Shown here: one piece after another, positions 6,242-6,568 of the stretch
Layout: each line of letters opens with the position of its first letter
How positions within the stretch are numbered: position 1 is the stretch's first letter
Assembly (NCBI GenBank): GCA_016297165.1
Contig: JAEDHF010000101.1
Span: forward strand, 1 to 6,568
Reading direction: 5' to 3'
Source of the DNA: Oscillospiraceae bacterium
GTDB lineage: Bacteria; Bacillota; Clostridia; Oscillospirales; Ruminococcaceae
Length of the DNA: 6,568 nucleotides
Translations under genes and position numbers: made by a program
Notes under the pieces: generated by a model
Databases searched by the model: none
What the model saw: the letters and a program-made list of their open reading frames with translations, nothing else
Told to the model about the DNA's origin: nothing

Positions 6242-6436
6242 ATGGAAGTTGACCTTATTTTCAGAATTGCTGGAATAGGTATAGTGGTTGCTGTGCTGAA
6301 TCTGCTGCTACAGCGTTCAGGTCGGGACGAACAGGCTATGATGACCACAATTGCAGGGCTTGTGGTGGTGCTTATGATGCTTATCGGCGAGATAGGTACC
6401 CTTTTTGAAACAATAAGGGAAGTGTTCAGGCTTTGA
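6242..6436 (+). CDS. spoIIIAC: Stage III sporulation protein AC (SpoIIIAC)
   Basis: This is a small integral membrane protein of the SpoIIIA channel, in the mother-cell-derived membrane around the forespore. The 64 residues (family about 66-68) contain two membrane helices, at about 6-24 and 37-57, joined by a short polar loop QRSGRDEQ. The N-terminus MEVDLIFRIAGIGIVVAVL matches the family closely. ATG 6242 is chosen because AAGAGG (6228-6233) lies eight bases before it. The open frame reaches upstream to 6185, but that stretch overlaps spoIIIAB and lacks family similarity. The stop TGA at 6434-6436 overlaps the start of spoIIIAD. Confidence 0.93.
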   Translation: MEVDLIFRIAGIGIVVAVLNLLLQRSGRDEQAMMTTIAGLVVVLMMLIGEIGTLFETIREVFRL

Positions 6437-6568
6437 ATGTTCTTGCTATTGCCTGTCTCGGTATTACTGCGGCAGCATTATCCGCTCTCGTAAAAAGATA
6501 TAACGGCGAATTCAGCCTTTTTATCTCTCTCGGGGCTTCGATTATTATAATGGGTACAGTTCTTCTTG
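6433..6568 (+). CDS. spoIIIAD: Stage III sporulation protein AD (SpoIIIAD), 3' end beyond the window
   Basis: This is a polytopic membrane protein of the SpoIIIA channel, related to SpoIIIAC. Only the first 45 codons lie in the window. The frame starts at TTG 6433, whose last two bases overlap the TGA of spoIIIAC (a TTGA junction, typical of translational coupling), with AAGGGAAG at 6415-6422 as ribosome-binding site. The product begins LNVLAIACLGITAAALSALV (first residue read as Met), then KRYNGEF and a second hydrophobic stretch, the AD pattern of two early membrane helices split by a K-x-F loop. The only nearby ATG, at 6437, is in another frame and hits a stop after about 18 codons. Gene order AA-AB-AC-AD supports the call. 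The remaining operon genes (AE-AH) should follow to the right. Confidence 0.87.
   Translation, partial: MNVLAIACLGITAAALSALVKRYNGEFSLFISLGASIIIMGTVLL

Noticed and set aside
6437..6493. ATG at 6437 as the start after spoIIIAC
   Set aside because: Its frame ends after about 18 codons with no similarity. The TTG 6433 frame encodes the recognisable SpoIIIAD N-terminus.

Overview
The window looks like a chromosomal core segment of an endospore-forming, anaerobic member of the Clostridia (Bacillota), probably near the Oscillospiraceae/Ruminococcaceae. This rests on the start of a spoIIIA sporulation operon, strong purine-rich Shine-Dalgarno sites, intrinsic terminators with U-tracts, and the style of the proteins. 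No mobile element, CRISPR array, tRNA, rRNA or phage gene is visible, and I see no new multi-gene system. The interest lies in single-site and architectural oddities.

Layout, left to right. (1) Most of glyA (serine hydroxymethyltransferase), cut by the left edge. It is intact except for an in-frame TAG at 56-58, where the family has a conserved Lys (TNKYAEGYPG). (2) After 49 bp, a PRPP synthetase (prs-like) of the long 386-residue type, closed by a clear intrinsic terminator at 2385-2427. (3) rarA, a clamp-loader-like AAA+ ATPase linked to stalled replication forks. (4) On the minus strand, convergent with rarA and overlapping its 3' end by 17 bp, a 309-residue protein with S1 RNA-binding domains. 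(5) A 190-bp divergent spacer (4651-4840). It holds a candidate minus-strand promoter for the S1 gene, a strong plus-strand terminator at 4757-4786, and a possible sigma-E-like promoter just before the sporulation operon. (6) spoIIIAA, spoIIIAB, spoIIIAC and the first 45 codons of spoIIIAD, tightly packed with overlaps and running off the right edge.

glyA and prs both feed one-carbon and nucleotide metabolism and may be co-transcribed. rarA and the S1-domain gene are housekeeping or unknown and have no terminator between them. The spoIIIA genes encode the mother-cell half of the SpoIIIA-SpoIIQ channel linking mother cell and forespore: AA is the ATPase, AB a GspF-like membrane-anchored helical protein, and AC and AD small membrane proteins. 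The terminator in front of spoIIIAA seems placed to keep upstream transcription out of this stage-specific operon.

Points worth a second look: the amber codon in glyA, a Gly-to-Ala change in the SpoIIIAA Walker A motif, the 77-bp spoIIIAA/spoIIIAB overlap, the terminator placed between divergent genes, and the terminator-less rarA/S1 convergence.
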